NCBI RefSeq assembly: GCF_003999975.1
Contig: NZ_RJAC01000012.1
Span: 62,001-126,000, forward strand
DNA length: 64,000 nt
Source: Actinoplanes solisilvae
GTDB lineage: Bacteria > Actinomycetota > Actinomycetes > Mycobacteriales > Micromonosporaceae
Reading direction: 5' to 3'
The translations under genes were made by a program, and so were the position numbers. Positions within the stretch are counted from its first letter, which is position 1; every line of letters begins with the position of its first letter. Below are positions 32,988-41,513 of the stretch, piece by piece. Under the pieces are notes generated by a model. It was given only the letters and a program-made list of their open reading frames with translations, was not told the origin of the DNA and made no database searches.

Positions 32988-35108
32988 GTGACGCCGTACC
33001 CGTTCTCGGCCGTGGTCGGCCTGACCGACCTGCGCCTTGCCCTGCTGTTGACCGCCGTCTCGCCCGCCGTGGGCGGGGTGCTGGTGCGCGGCGAGAAGGG
33101 CACCGCGAAGAGCACCGTCGTGCGTGCTCTCGCCACTCTGCTGCCCTCGGTGGCCGTCGTGCGCGGCTGCCGGTTCGCCTGTGACCCGGCCGCGCCCGAC
33201 CCGCAATGCCCGGACGGCCCGCACCCCATGGACACCCCCGCACTGCACCGGCCGGCCACGCTGGTCGAGCTGCCGGTCGGGGCGACCGAGGACCGCGTCG
33301 TGGGCACGCTCGACATCCACCGCGCGCTGGCCGACGGGGTCAAGGCGTACGAGCCGGGGCTGCTCGCGGCGGCGCACCGCGGGGTGCTCTACGTCGACGA
33401 GGTCAACCTGCTGCCCGACCACCTGGTCGACCTGCTGCTCGACGCGGCGGCGATGGGACGCGCCCACGTCGAGCGGGACGGGGTGTCGGTCAAGCACGCG
33501 GCCCGGTTCCTGCTGGTCGGCACGATGAACCCGGAGGAGGGTGAGCCTCGGCCCCAGCTCGTCGACCGGTTCGGGCTGGTCGTGACGGTGGCGGCGCCGC
33601 GCGAGGCGAAACAGCGGGCCGAGGTGGTGCGGCGGCGGCTGGCGTACGAGCTCGATCCGGACGGCTTCGCGGCGCGCTTCGCCGGCGAGGAGGAGGAGCT
33701 CGCGGGTCGCATCGCGCAGGCTCGATCGGTGCTGCCCCGGGTGGTGCTGCCGGACCGGGAGCTCGACCGGATCGCCCGCATCAGCCTGGCGTACGGGGTG
33801 GACGGCATGCGCGCGGACATCGTCGTCGCTCGCTGCGCGGTGGCCCTGGCGGCGTGGCACGGGCGGGACCGGGTCACTTCCGACGACGTACGGGATGCCG
33901 CCCGCTTGGCGCTGCCGCACCGGCGGCGCAAGGATCCGCTGGACCCGCCGGGAACGGACGAGCAGCGGCTCGACGACGCGCTGGCCGAGGCGGACGCGCG
34001 GCAGGACGAGGACCCGGACGACACACCGCCCGACGGGGGCGGCTCGGGGCCGGACGGCGGCGGACCTGACGATCGAGGACCGGACGCGGGAGGCTCTGAC
34101 GGCGGAGCCATTGACGGTCGTGGCCCCGACAATCCGCCTCCCTCTCCAAGTCCCGATTTATCTGACAAATCGGGCAGAACGGGGAGCGGGCAAGGCGGAA
34201 GCGCGGGGGGAGCCGGCACGGCAGGCGCCGACGGCGCGGCGGACGTGCAGCGCGCTGACGGCCCGGCGGGTGCTGACGGCCCAGCGGGTGCCGACGGCCC
34301 AGCGGGTGGTGACGGCCGAGCGGGTGCTGACGGCCCAGCGGGCGCGAAGGGGGCTGCGGTCGCGCCCGGCTCCGCCTACCGCACGCGGACTTTGAGCATC
34401 GCCCGGCAGGGTGAGGGCGGGCATGCCGGGCGGCGGTCGCCCTCGCTGTCGCGTCGTGGGCGGGTGATCGGGGCGCGGGTGCCGGCCGGGAAGCTTCACG
34501 GTGCGCCGCACCTGCCGGCTACGTTGCGGGCCGCGCTGCACCGGGGCGTACGGGAGGTCGCGCCTCGGGATCTGCGGGAGGCCGTCCACGTCGGGCGGGA
34601 GTCGAACCTGGTTCTGTTCGTGGTGGACGCTTCCGGGTCGATGGCCGCGCGGCGGCGCATGACCGTGGTCAAGACGGCTGTGCTGTCGTTGCTGCGCGAT
34701 GCCTATCAGCGGCGGGACCGGATCGGGATGATCACGTTCCGCGGGCATGCGGCCGAGGTGGTGCTGCCACCCACGTCCAGCCACGAGGTGGGAGTGCTCC
34801 GGCTGGCGAGTCTGCGCACGGGGGGACGTACGCCCCTGGCCGAAGGCCTCAAAGCGGCGGCCGCGACCATCGCCACCGAACGTCGCCGCGACCCTCGGCG
34901 CCGGCCGTTGCTGATCGTCGTGACCGACGGGCGGGCCACCAGCGGACCCGACCCCGTGCTGGTCGCACCGGCCCTCAGCGGCGTGTCCACCGTGGTCGTC
35001 GACTGTGAGTCGGGACCGATCCGGCTCGGCCTCGCGGGGCGGCTCGCCCGGGCGCTCGACGCCGACCTGATGCCCCTGGAGGGTCTCGAGATGGCGAGGG
35101 CAGTCTGA
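32988..35108 (+). CDS. putative cobaltochelatase/magnesium-chelatase, ChlI-ChlD fusion
   Basis: A 706-residue protein joining an AAA+ I subunit and a von Willebrand A D subunit. Walker A is RGEKGTAKST (34-43); Walker B is VLYVDEVNLLPDH; sensor NPEEGEPRPQLVDRFG follows. An acidic linker (about 330-480) rich in Gly/Asp/Pro contains repeated ADGPAG units. The MIDAS motif DASGS is at 547-551. Such fusions are assigned to cobalt insertion in the aerobic cobalamin pathway; no CobN-like large subunit is in the window. AAGGGGA precedes the GTG. The stop overlaps the cobO ATG by one base. Confidence 0.88.
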   Translation: MTPYPFSAVVGLTDLRLALLLTAVSPAVGGVLVRGEKGTAKSTVVRALATLLPSVAVVRGCRFACDPAAPDPQCPDGPHPMDTPALHRPATLVELPVGATEDRVVGTLDIHRALADGVKAYEPGLLAAAHRGVLYVDEVNLLPDHLVDLLLDAAAMGRAHVERDGVSVKHAARFLLVGTMNPEEGEPRPQLVDRFGLVVTVAAPREAKQRAEVVRRRLAYELDPDGFAARFAGEEEELAGRIAQARSVLPRVVLPDRELDRIARISLAYGVDGMRADIVVARCAVALAAWHGRDRVTSDDVRDAARLALPHRRRKDPLDPPGTDEQRLDDALAEADARQDEDPDDTPPDGGGSGPDGGGPDDRGPDAGGSDGGAIDGRGPDNPPPSPSPDLSDKSGRTGSGQGGSAGGAGTAGADGAADVQRADGPAGADGPAGADGPAGGDGRAGADGPAGAKGAAVAPGSAYRTRTLSIARQGEGGHAGRRSPSLSRRGRVIGARVPAGKLHGAPHLPATLRAALHRGVREVAPRDLREAVHVGRESNLVLFVVDASGSMAARRRMTVVKTAVLSLLRDAYQRRDRIGMITFRGHAAEVVLPPTSSHEVGVLRLASLRTGGRTPLAEGLKAAAATIATERRRDPRRRPLLIVVTDGRATSGPDPVLVAPALSGVSTVVVDCESGPIRLGLAGRLARALDADLMPLEGLEMARAV
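34256..34353 (+). repeat. imperfect repeats encoding (ADGPAG)n in the chelatase linker
   Basis: Several imperfect copies of an 18-base unit reading GCTGACGGCCCAGCGGGT in frame encode ADGPAG-like units within the disordered linker between the I and D domains. The repeat number could vary between strains without affecting the folded domains. Confidence 0.75.
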
Positions 35109-35707
35109 TGCCGCAAGGAAAAGTCACCGCTGTCCCGGCCGACGGTCTCACCACCCGCCAGCGCCGGCGGCAGGCCGTGCTCGCCGTGCACACCGGTCAG
35201 GGCAAGGGCAAGTCGACGGCCGCGTTCGGCATGGCACTGCGGGCGTGGAGCGCGGGCTGGCCGATCGGCGTGTTCCAGTTCGTGAAGTCGGAGAAGTGGA
35301 AGGTCGGCGAGGAGTCGGGCCTCAAGGCGCTCGGCGCGGCCGGGGGAGCCCCGGTGACCTGGCACAAGATGGGCGAGGGCTGGTCGTGGATCCAGCGGCC
35401 CGGCCGCGAACGCGACCACGCCGCTGAAGCCGCCGAGGGGTGGGCGCAGATCAAACGCGATCTCGCCGCCGAGACCTACAGGTTCTATGTGCTCGATGAG
35501 TTCACGTACCCGATGAAGTGGGGCTGGGTCGACGTCGACGACGTCGTGGCGACGCTGGCCGAGCGGCCCGGCACACAGCATGTGGTGATCACCGGGCGGG
35601 ACGCGGCACCAGCCCTGCTGGAGGCGGCCGACCTGGTCACCGAGATGACGAAGGTGAAACACCCGATGGACGCGGGGCGCAAGGGACAGCAGGGCATCGA
35701 ATGGTGA
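35108..35707 (+). CDS. cobO: cob(I)yrinic acid a,c-diamide adenosyltransferase
   Basis: A 199-residue CobO/BtuR-type enzyme that adenosylates the cobalt of corrinoids using ATP. The P-loop is VHTGQGKGKSTAAFGMALRA near residues 27-46, followed by VFQFVKSEKWKVGEE, YRFYVLDEFTYPMKWGW and the C-terminal VTEMTKVKHPMDAGRKGQQGIEW, all typical of CobO. It is coupled to the chelatase gene by TGATG and overlaps cobB by seven bases, so it is under control of the upstream riboswitch. Confidence 0.95.
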   Translation: MPQGKVTAVPADGLTTRQRRRQAVLAVHTGQGKGKSTAAFGMALRAWSAGWPIGVFQFVKSEKWKVGEESGLKALGAAGGAPVTWHKMGEGWSWIQRPGRERDHAAEAAEGWAQIKRDLAAETYRFYVLDEFTYPMKWGWVDVDDVVATLAERPGTQHVVITGRDAAPALLEAADLVTEMTKVKHPMDAGRKGQQGIEW

Positions 35708-37056
35708 CGATCCCGCGGGTGGTGATCGGCGCGCCCGCCTCGGGGCACGGCAAGACGACCGTGGCTACCGGGCTGCTCGCGGCCTTCGCGCGGCGAGGGC
35801 TGCCGGTGGCGCCGTTCAAGGTCGGGCCCGACTACATCGACCCGGGCTATCACGCGCTGGCCGCGGGCCGGCCGGGCCGCAACCTGGACCCCGTGCTGGT
35901 CGGGGAGGACCTGATCAGGCCGCTCTTCGCGCACGGGTCCGAAGGGGCGTCGCTCGCGGTGGTCGAGGGCGTGATGGGGCTCTACGACGGGCGGACGGGA
36001 GCCGGCGAGACGGGTTCGACCGCACAGGTCGCCGGGCTGCTCGACGCGCCGGTGATCCTCGTCGTCGACGCGGCGGCGCAGGGACGCTCGATCGCCGCGC
36101 TGGTGCACGGTTTCCGCAGTTTCGGCACCGTACGGATGGCCGGCGTGATACTCAACCGGGTCGGCTCGGACCGGCACGAGGCGATCCTGCGCGAGGCGTG
36201 CGAAGAGGTCGGCACGCCGGTGCTGGGCGCGCTGCGCCGGGCCGACGCGGTCGCCGCGCCGTCGCGCCACCTGGGCCTGGTACCCGCCGCGGAGCGCCGA
36301 GCCGAGGCTCAGGAGTCGGTCGACGCCCTGGCCGCGCTGATCGAGTCGTCGGTCGACCTGGCCGAGGTGATGGCGATCGCCCGCTCGGCCCCGCCGCTCG
36401 ACGTGGTGCCGTGGTCGCCGCTCGCCACGGACCCGGTGCCCGGGCGTCCGGTGGTGGCGCTGGCCGGCGGCCCCGCATTCTCTTTCGCGTACGCCGAGAC
36501 GGCCGAACTGCTGGCCGGGGCGGGCGCCGAGGTGGTGACCGTCGACCCGCTGCGGGACGAGACCCTGCCGGACGGGGTCCGGGCCCTGGTCGTCGGGGGT
36601 GGTTTCCCCGAGGTGTACGCGTCGGAGCTGTCGGCGAACGAGCCGCTGCGCCGGTCGGTTTCGGCGCTGGCGGCCGCCGGAGGGCCGATCGCGGCCGAAT
36701 GCGCGGGGCTGCTGTGGCTGTGCCGCACCCTGGACGGCGCGCCGATGTGCGGGGTGCTCGACGCTGAGGCGTCCATGACCCCGACGTTGACGCTCGGATA
36801 TCGGGACGCGGTCGCCCTCTCGGACAGCCCTCTGGCTCCGGCGGGCACCCGGGTGACCGGGCACGAGTTCCACCGCACGATGGTGCATCCGCGCTCGGGG
36901 GTGCTGCTGTCCCCGGCGGGCGGGGCGGCCTGGGCCTGGCGGTCGGCCGACCCCGAGGGCTTCGCGTCGCCGACGATCCACGCCTCCTACCTGCACCTGC
37001 ACTGGGCCGGCCACCCCGCCTTCGCCGAACGCCTGATCCGAACCGCCGCGAAGTAG
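35701..37056 (+). CDS. cobB: cobyrinic acid a,c-diamide synthase
   Basis: A 451-residue glutamine-dependent amidotransferase. The N-terminal dethiobiotin-synthetase-like domain has the P-loop IGAPASGHGKTTVATGL and VGPDYIDPGYH, with VVEGVMGLYDG. The C-terminal class I glutaminase has the nucleophile in AAECAGLLWLCR and the histidine in HASYLHLHW. It amidates the a and c side chains of (hydrogeno)byrinic acid using ATP and glutamine. It is the third gene of the riboswitch-led operon and overlaps cobO. Confidence 0.95.
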   Translation: MVTIPRVVIGAPASGHGKTTVATGLLAAFARRGLPVAPFKVGPDYIDPGYHALAAGRPGRNLDPVLVGEDLIRPLFAHGSEGASLAVVEGVMGLYDGRTGAGETGSTAQVAGLLDAPVILVVDAAAQGRSIAALVHGFRSFGTVRMAGVILNRVGSDRHEAILREACEEVGTPVLGALRRADAVAAPSRHLGLVPAAERRAEAQESVDALAALIESSVDLAEVMAIARSAPPLDVVPWSPLATDPVPGRPVVALAGGPAFSFAYAETAELLAGAGAEVVTVDPLRDETLPDGVRALVVGGGFPEVYASELSANEPLRRSVSALAAAGGPIAAECAGLLWLCRTLDGAPMCGVLDAEASMTPTLTLGYRDAVALSDSPLAPAGTRVTGHEFHRTMVHPRSGVLLSPAGGAAWAWRSADPEGFASPTIHASYLHLHWAGHPAFAERLIRTAAK

Positions 37057-37227
37057 CGGACGCCAATGATTGCCGGTCGAGCGTTCCGGTGGCCTGAGTC
37101 AACTCCTCCGACTCGCTGGACTGGTTGCCGGCGGCTGATGGAGGCTGCGAGCTCTCGGTGAGCGGGGCTGGGGAGGAGACGGCCGAGTCAGGCGAGCCCT
37201 CGATGTCGCGACGACGATCATCGAGTT

Positions 37228-37275
37228 GGGGAGTCAGACCGGTGATCGCCGTGGGGAGTCAGAGCGGTGATCGCC
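37228..37275 (+). repeat. near-perfect 23-base direct repeat upstream of cobE-like gene
   Basis: Two copies of GGGGAGTCAGANCGGTGATCGCC (37228-37250 and 37253-37275) differ at one base and are spaced by 25 bases, a period that is not a multiple of three. This suggests the stretch is a leader, not coding sequence, and supports a start codon further downstream. Confidence 0.75.
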
Positions 37276-37295
37276 AAGGGGGAGACGGGGTCGGG

Positions 37296-37667
37296 GTGGT
37301 GATCGCGGTAGGGTTCGGCTCTCGGGACGGCGTTGGCGGCGAAGAGATCGCGGCGGCCGTCGACCAGGTCCTCGCGGAGGCGGGGATCTCCGCGGGTGAA
37401 GTCACGGTGCTGGCGACGGTGGACCGGCGGTCAGGGGCCGAAGGCCTGCGGAAGATCGCTGATGATCGCGGGTGGACCCTCGCCGGCCTGACCGCCGCCG
37501 AGCTGGCGGCACGGGAAGCGCCGAATGCGAGCGAATTCGTCGCGCACCGGGTGGGCACGCCGAGCGTGGCCGAATCTGCTGCCCTCATAGCGGCCGGCTC
37601 CTCGAGCACGCTCCTCGTGCCCAAGCGGATCTTCCCCCGAGTCACCGTCGCGGTTGCCCGGAGCTGA
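37296..37667 (+). CDS. cobE: CobE/CbiG C-terminal-type cobalamin biosynthesis protein
   Basis: A 123-residue protein matching the CobE/CbiG_C domain: VIAVGFGSRDGVGGEEIAAAVDQVL at the N terminus, VTVLATVDRRSGAEGLRKIADDRGW, and a C-terminal VAESAALIAAGSSSTLLVPKRIFPRVTVAVARS. This family assists an early ring-contraction step of corrin synthesis. The GTG start is preceded by a G-rich GGAG stretch; the open frame extends to 37125, but the upstream part is low-complexity and holds a direct repeat. It probably continues the cobalamin operon, 239 bases after cobB. Confidence 0.75.
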   Translation: MVIAVGFGSRDGVGGEEIAAAVDQVLAEAGISAGEVTVLATVDRRSGAEGLRKIADDRGWTLAGLTAAELAAREAPNASEFVAHRVGTPSVAESAALIAAGSSSTLLVPKRIFPRVTVAVARS

Positions 37668-37976
37668 ACCACTTGGCCGTCAGCGGCCGAATTGTCGCCC
37701 AGACCGAGGTCAGCACGGAGCCAGCCGTCAACGGTGACGCGCTGCGGGGCGAGATACAGCAGGCCGCCGGGCCGAGGAGCGCGGCTGGGGCGACGCTCGG
37801 CGAGATCACGATCGGCTCGCGGCCGGCGAGGGCTTCGGCCCCGACCAGGTCGTGTGGTCAGGCTATGCAGCCAGACGTACCCTGCTGATGGCGATGCGCC
37901 GCCGGCCCGGGGCTCCGGCCGCGGCCGACGTGGTCACGCCGCTGGTGCTGCAGGACTACCGGCCCCGGCACGCCCG
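37668..37976 (+). pseudogene. gene-free stretch with possible remnants of a regulator
   Basis: No intact gene is seen. One frame just after the cobE stop reads LAVSGRIVAQTEVSTEPAVN, faintly like a ROK-family protein. Another, further on, reads GYAARRTLLMAMRRRPGAP and VVTPLVLQDYRPRH, similar in feel to a LacI-type C terminus, and runs a few bases into the end of the convergent ligase gene. The frames do not join. This may be decayed coding sequence, but the similarity is only by eye. Confidence 0.25.
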
Positions 37977-39455
37977 TCAGCCGGGATAGGGCCACTCGTG
38001 CACGGGTACGTTGCCGTGCATGAGTGGCAGGTATTGCCGCAGCATCTCGTGCAGCGCGCTCTGGCGGTCGTGGCCGTCGGCCTCCAGGGCGTGCAGGGTC
38101 TGCACCTGCCAGGCCGAGCCGTTGCGGTGGGTCAGGCAGCGCTGCTCGATGATGCCGAGCAACCGGTCACGTTCGCCGGTCGAGACGCCCCAGCGCTCCA
38201 GGCCCTGGTGGGCCATCGGCAGCAGCCGGCGCAGCACCAGTTCGGTGACCTGGATGTAGCCCAGGCCGGGCCAGAAAACGGTGGCGTCGATGCCGTGCCG
38301 GGCGCAGGTGTGGAAGTTCTCCTCGGCCGCGCTGAAGCTCATCTGCGTCCACAGTGGCCGCTCGGCCTCGGCCAGCGTGCGGATCAGTCCGTAGTAGAAC
38401 GCGGCGTTGGCCATCGTGTCGACCACTGTCGGGCCGGCCGGCAGCACCCGGTTCTCGACCCGCAGATGGGGCCGGCCGCGCACCACGTCGTAGATCGGCC
38501 GGTTCCAGCGGTAGACCGTGCCGTTGTGCAGGCGCAGCTCGCTGAGCTCGGGCACCTCGCCGCGCTCGAGGATCTCGGACGGGTCCATCTCGTCGCAGAT
38601 CGGCAGCAGCGCGGGGAAGTAGCGCACGTTCTCCTCGAACAGGTCGAACACGCTCGTGATCCACCGCTCGCCGAACCACACCCTCGGCCGTACGCCCTGG
38701 GCTCTTATCTCCTCGGACCGGGTGTCGGTGGCCTGTTCGAAAAGGGGGATGCGCGTCTCCCGCCACAGCTCGCGGCCGAACAGCAGAGGCGAATTCGCGC
38801 CCAGGGCGACCTGAATGCCGGCGATGACCTGGGCCGCGTTCCAGTACGCGGCGAACTGCGCGGGACTGACCTGCAGGTGGAACTGGGTGCTGGTGCAGGC
38901 CGACTCGGGCGCGATCGTGTCGGTGGTGACGGCGAGCCGGTCGACGCCGTCGATGCGGATGTCGAGATCCTCGCCGCGGGCCGCGAAGATCTGCTCGTTC
39001 AGCAGTTTGTAGCGCGGATTGGCCGAGAGCGCCTCGGCCGTCATGTGCTCGCGTTTCAGGGTGGGCAGAATGCCGATCATCACCGTGTGCGCGCCGACCG
39101 TACGGGCGTGTTTCTCGGCATTGTTGAGACTGGCCCGCAGGGTGCGTTCCAGATCGGCGTTCTCGTCACCGGCCAGGCGCCGCGGCGGCACGTTTATCTC
39201 GATGTTGAACTGACCCAGCTCGGTCTGGAAATCGGGGTCGGCGATCACGCCCAGCACCTCGGCGTTGCGCATCGCCGGGTCGCAGTTCTCGTCGACCAGA
39301 TTGAGCTCGATCTCCATGCCGGTCAGCGGCCGCTCGAAGTCGAATCGCGACTCGCGCAGCATGGCCGCGAACACATCCAGGCTGCGGCGAATTTTGTGCC
39401 GGTATCTCGCACGGTCCTCACGGGTGAAGTTGGCCTGCTCGACGTCCTCGCCCAC
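37977..39455 (-). CDS. glutamate-cysteine ligase (GCS2 family)
   Basis: A 492-residue ATP-dependent carboxylate-amine ligase. Family signatures are PLTGMEIELNLVDENCDP, TELGQFNIEINVPPRRL, GILPTLKREHMTAEALSANPRY, CTSTQFHLQVSP and RPIYDVVRGRPHLRVENRVLPAGPTVVD. The length and sequence match the actinobacterial group annotated as glutamate-cysteine ligases. The product gamma-glutamylcysteine could feed ergothioneine or another thiol, but no such genes are nearby, so the acceptor amine is not proven. The GTG start is supported by GAGG about 10 bases upstream; no earlier in-frame start has a ribosome site. Confidence 0.82.
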   Translation of the reverse strand: MGEDVEQANFTREDRARYRHKIRRSLDVFAAMLRESRFDFERPLTGMEIELNLVDENCDPAMRNAEVLGVIADPDFQTELGQFNIEINVPPRRLAGDENADLERTLRASLNNAEKHARTVGAHTVMIGILPTLKREHMTAEALSANPRYKLLNEQIFAARGEDLDIRIDGVDRLAVTTDTIAPESACTSTQFHLQVSPAQFAAYWNAAQVIAGIQVALGANSPLLFGRELWRETRIPLFEQATDTRSEEIRAQGVRPRVWFGERWITSVFDLFEENVRYFPALLPICDEMDPSEILERGEVPELSELRLHNGTVYRWNRPIYDVVRGRPHLRVENRVLPAGPTVVDTMANAAFYYGLIRTLAEAERPLWTQMSFSAAEENFHTCARHGIDATVFWPGLGYIQVTELVLRRLLPMAHQGLERWGVSTGERDRLLGIIEQRCLTHRNGSAWQVQTLHALEADGHDRQSALHEMLRQYLPLMHGNVPVHEWPYPG

Positions 39456-39656
39456 GGCACACCACCTCTCTGGATTTCCATCACATTCACACAACCTCGG
39501 TCCGACGCGCCAGGCGACACCAAAGCATGAGATCGCACTCCGTGTCCCTTTCAAGCCCGTCGATACGACCGATCGTCGTCCCTGAGGAACTAGATCGCAG
39601 CGGTACCCCGTTGTGCGGGAATTCATCCGAGGGAGCACCCAGGGGAGGGCAAGATC

Positions 39657-40757
39657 ATGAACGTGCGGCGCGCGCCGGCCGGTGTCGTGGCGGCCCTGAC
39701 GTTGTCGTCGGCTCTGGGAGTCAGGGCGACGGCGGCCGGCGGTCCGGTCCTCGCCGCTCCCGCCTTCGGGTAGTCGACCGCGTGGGCGGCGTCGCCCTCG
39801 GCCGGGGCGCGCACGAATGCGGTCGGCCACACGGTCCGCAATGTCATTCACACCACGATCGGAAGACCCCGGGCCCGCGTACGCCTGAGCAACCGCTTCG
39901 GATCCGAGCCGGTGCGCTTCGGGCACGTCACCGTCGCGCTCTCGGCGCGGACGGGCGTTCGCCGCGACGGCACGGGCGACCACAGCGACGGTACGGCGGT
40001 TCCGGGTTCGATGCGCGACGTGGCGTTCGGCGGGCGACCCGAGGCGGTGGTCGCGGCCGGCGCCGAGGTGCTCGGCGAGGTGACCGGTGCGCCCGGCACG
40101 ATCGTCGCGTTCGGCGACTCGATCACGAACGGGGCCGCGTCGACACCCGGGCGCAACCAGCGGTGGCCCGACCTGCTGGCGGCTCGGCTCGCGACATCGC
40201 CGGTCGTCGGCTTCGGGGTGGCCAACGCGGGCGTCAGCGGCAACCGGATCCTGCTGGACGCGCGCCATCCTCGCTATCGGAGCACCGCGATCGCGGGGCG
40301 GTCCGGGCTGTCGCGCTTCGCCGCCGACGCGCTGGAACCGGCCGGCGTCCGTACGGTGATCGTCTTCGCGGGCGTGAACGACATCATCCAGACGCCGCGC
40401 CAGACCGATCCGGCGCGCGTGGTCGAGGGCTTGACCCGGCTCGTTCACCAAGGTCAAGCCCGGGGCGTACGGGTTGTGGTGTGCACGATTCCGCCGTTCC
40501 GAGGGTGGAGCGGGCACACCACCGAGGCCGAGCGGGTGCGGGGACAGGTCAACGCGTGGATCCGTACGCGGGAAGCCTTCGCCGATTTTGATCTGGCCCT
40601 GCGGGACCCGGCCGACCCGTTGCGGCTGCGTCCCGACCTCGACGGCGGTGACCATCTGCACCCGAACGACGCGGGGATGTTCGCTCTGGCGGCGGCGGTG
40701 CCGCTCGAACAGCTCTGTTTCAGGTTCCGGCCCAGAACGCGGCCAGCGCGGCGATGA
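39657..40757 (+). pseudogene. broken secreted SGNH/GDSL hydrolase
   Basis: An ATG with GGGGAGGG upstream opens a signal-peptide-like segment (NVRRAPAGVVAALTLSSALG). An in-frame TAG at 39771-39773 interrupts it, and the same frame then continues STAWAASPSAGA... for another 320 codons. That includes VRNVIHTTIGRPRARVRLSN, the GDS box IVAFGDSITNGAASTPG, GVNDIIQ and DGGDHLHPNDAG. Relatives usually carry 70-90 more residues between the N-terminal beta domain and the GDS box; here EVLGE runs straight into VTGAPGTIVAFGDS. So the gene has a nonsense codon and a probable internal deletion. Confidence 0.8.
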
Positions 40758-41244
40758 CGGCGAGGCCGAGCAGGGACTGGATGAGCAAGGCGGGGCCCAG
40801 ATGCGACCACATCGTCGGGATCCGGGGGGTGAGCGGCTGCATGGTGGTGAGGTTGACCAGGCGCACCAGCCGGACCGGGAGAGTCGTGTCCCGCTGCGGG
40901 ACGGTGGTGAGCTGCACGAGGTCGCCGCGGTGCAGGGCCGACTGGGGAAGCTGGCCGTGCATCTCGACCTCGTAGGTCTGGCCCAGATCGTCGCGCACCC
41001 GCACCGGTGTCACGAGGAACTCGGGGCCCTTCTTCAACTCCTTGAAGCTGCGGCGGCTGCCCTTCATGCGCAGCGCCGAGCCGATCAGGTGGGTCACACC
41101 GGCGGCGAGGAAAACGGCCATCAACACTGGCTGACCGATTTTGACCTCTCTGGTGTACGAGGTCCGGAAGCCCGCGAAGCGGCCGGTGATGACGGGTCCG
41201 ACGTGCCGGAGGATCTGCTCGCGGTGGAGGTCGAGATTGTCCAT
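40720..41244 (-). CDS. membrane protein of unknown function
   Basis: A 174-residue protein. AGGAGGT precedes the ATG. The N terminus is soluble (DNLDLHREQILRHVGPVI). One hydrophobic helix (PVLMAVFLAAGVTHLIGSAL) is followed by a beta-rich middle domain (GPEFLVTPVRVRDDLGQTYEVEMHG...LHRGDLVQL) and a C-terminal helix (GPALLIQSLLGLAVIAALAAFWA). The middle part could be an OB-like or SH3-like module. No family recognised. Its 3' end overlaps the broken hydrolase by 38 bases. Confidence 0.6.
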   Translation of the reverse strand: MDNLDLHREQILRHVGPVITGRFAGFRTSYTREVKIGQPVLMAVFLAAGVTHLIGSALRMKGSRRSFKELKKGPEFLVTPVRVRDDLGQTYEVEMHGQLPQSALHRGDLVQLTTVPQRDTTLPVRLVRLVNLTTMQPLTPRIPTMWSHLGPALLIQSLLGLAVIAALAAFWAGT

Positions 41245-41513
41245 GCCAATCACCTCCTGAGGGATTCTCACATCGTACGGAGAGTTAACTTATGCGCACC
41301 GTGAGTGAATACGTGAGCACCGTAAGCGCTCGATGGGGTCCTCCGGGCCGTCTTGGTGGTCTTCGCGCAGGTCGCAGAGTCGTTTCTGGTTTCACACCGG
41401 CCACCCCTGTCGCCTAAATGCTGAAAAACGCGCGAAACGGTACCTAACGGCGGTGAACTTGTCTCGTGTTCGTCGAGGCGCACGCCTCGGTAGCGGGAGC
41501 GGGGGCGGCTGAC

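Noticed and set aside
37125..37295. Extended N terminus for the cobE-like protein
   Set aside because: The extra 57 residues are low-complexity and Ser/Gly-rich, overlap a direct repeat with a non-triplet period, and add nothing to the known domain.
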